Positions 7,933 through 8,560 of a DNA stretch of 8,560 nucleotides are shown one piece after another. A program made the position numbers and the translations under genes. The stretch comes from Bacillota bacterium (lineage in GTDB: Bacteria > Bacillota > Clostridia > Christensenellales > Aristaeellaceae): positions 1-8,560 of the forward strand of contig JAEWWY010000046.1 in NCBI GenBank assembly GCA_023458835.1, read 5' to 3'. A model generated the notes under the pieces. The model made no database searches. It had not been told where the DNA came from and worked only from the letters and a program-made list of their open reading frames with translations. Positions within the stretch are counted from its first letter, which is position 1; every line of letters starts with the position of its first letter.

Positions 7933-8560
7933 TTACTGTTTTTTCCACACCGCAGGATAGAACAAGACGAAAATCGGAAAAAGCTCCAGCCGTCCCGCCA
8001 GCATAATAACGGACAGCACGATTTTGGAAAACCCGCTGTACCCCGCAAAGCTGCCCGTGGGGCCCACCGCCCCAAGGCCCGGACCCACGTTGGAAATACA
8101 GGTAAGGGCGGCGGTAAAGTTGGTTTCAAGATCATACAGGTTGTCCAGGGAAATCAAAAGCGTGCCTGCAAGCAGCAGCAGCACGTATGCGAAAAAGAAC
8201 ACGGCCACCTGGCTGAGCATATCCTCATCCACCGCCTTGCCCTCAAAGCGCGCCACCTCCACCTTGCGGGGCCGGAAGGTCTGCCTGATCTGGCGCAGGC
8301 CCAGCTTCCCAAGCAGTATGGCGCGGACCACCTTCAGGCCGCCGGCGGTAGACCCGGCGCAGGCGCCGATAAACATCAGCAAAACCAATATAACACGGCT
8401 GAACTGGGGCCAAAGGTTGAAATCTGTGGTGGCATATCCGGTCGTCGTCATGATGCTGGACATCTGAAAGCTGCCGTACCGCAATGCCTGAAAGAAGTTG
8501 CCGAACCGGGGCAGTATGTTGATGGTAATGAGCAGCGTGGCCGCCCCCGCGATCATCAGG
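7933..8560 (-). CDS. trkH: TrkH-subfamily potassium-translocating subunit, C-terminal part (runs off right edge)
   Basis: The last 208 codons of a leftward gene; the frame stays open to the right edge, and an ATG at 8554-8556 is internal. It holds the last two channel units of a Trk-type K+ transporter. These are the third filter SSIMTTTGYATT, the gate loop GACAGSTAGGLK, the fourth filter CISNVGPGLGAVGP, and the C-terminal GRLELFP segment. TTTGY and SNVGPG are TrkH hallmarks and differ from the RTAGF and STVGLT of the neighbouring KtrB, so this is a separate paralogue and not a duplicate. TrkH proteins are usually about 480 aa and partner with a double-domain TrkA, which should lie upstream beyond the window. 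It ends 14 bases from the shared hairpin. Loss of the first two units here is only due to the window edge. Confidence 0.93.
   Translation of the reverse strand, partial: LMIAGAATLLITINILPRFGNFFQALRYGSFQMSSIMTTTGYATTDFNLWPQFSRVILVLLMFIGACAGSTAGGLKVVRAILLGKLGLRQIRQTFRPRKVEVARFEGKAVDEDMLSQVAVFFFAYVLLLLAGTLLISLDNLYDLETNFTAALTCISNVGPGLGAVGPTGSFAGYSGFSKIVLSVIMLAGRLELFPIFVLFYPAVWKKQ

Overview
The window looks like chromosomal DNA of an anaerobic Bacillota (Clostridia-type) bacterium with G+C above 50%. This rests on strong AGGAGG-type ribosome binding sites, a KtrB/KtrA-type potassium system, a Sel1-repeat exported protein, a secreted protein with bacterial Ig/MBG-like repeats, and a nuclease-helicase fusion of the XPD/DinG class. 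The genus cannot be read from the sequence. I see no mobile element, CRISPR array, tRNA or rRNA.

Layout. (1) 1-409, leftward: the N-terminal part of a secreted Ig-like repeat protein. It starts at GTG and runs off the left edge. A promoter and a G+C-rich structured leader lie upstream of it. (2) 803-1536, rightward: a small unknown protein (71 aa) followed by a 2H phosphoesterase (2'-5' RNA ligase-like). (3) 1637-2707, leftward: an exported protein made of Sel1 repeats, convergent with (2). (4) 2820-5168, leftward: a 782-aa protein joining a PD-(D/E)XK nuclease domain to an Fe-S XPD/DinG-type helicase. (5) 5403-7852, rightward: a three-gene potassium cluster of a small membrane-anchored protein that resembles a cut-down RCK/TrkA-N domain, the KtrB-type translocating subunit, and the KtrA gating subunit. 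(6) 7933-8560, leftward: the C-terminal half of a second translocating subunit of the TrkH subfamily. It is convergent with ktrA, and the two share a strong hairpin terminator.

How the parts work together. KtrA should form the cytoplasmic nucleotide-binding ring that gates KtrB. The TrkH at the right edge suggests a second potassium importer next door, whose own TrkA partner would lie outside the window. The helicase is divergent from the potassium cluster and probably acts in DNA repair. The small RCK-like protein overlapping ktrB is the best candidate for something undescribed. It keeps the C-terminal signature of the RCK fold, but it has lost the glycine loop and one beta-alpha unit and has gained a membrane anchor, so it may be an accessory subunit or regulator of the channel.
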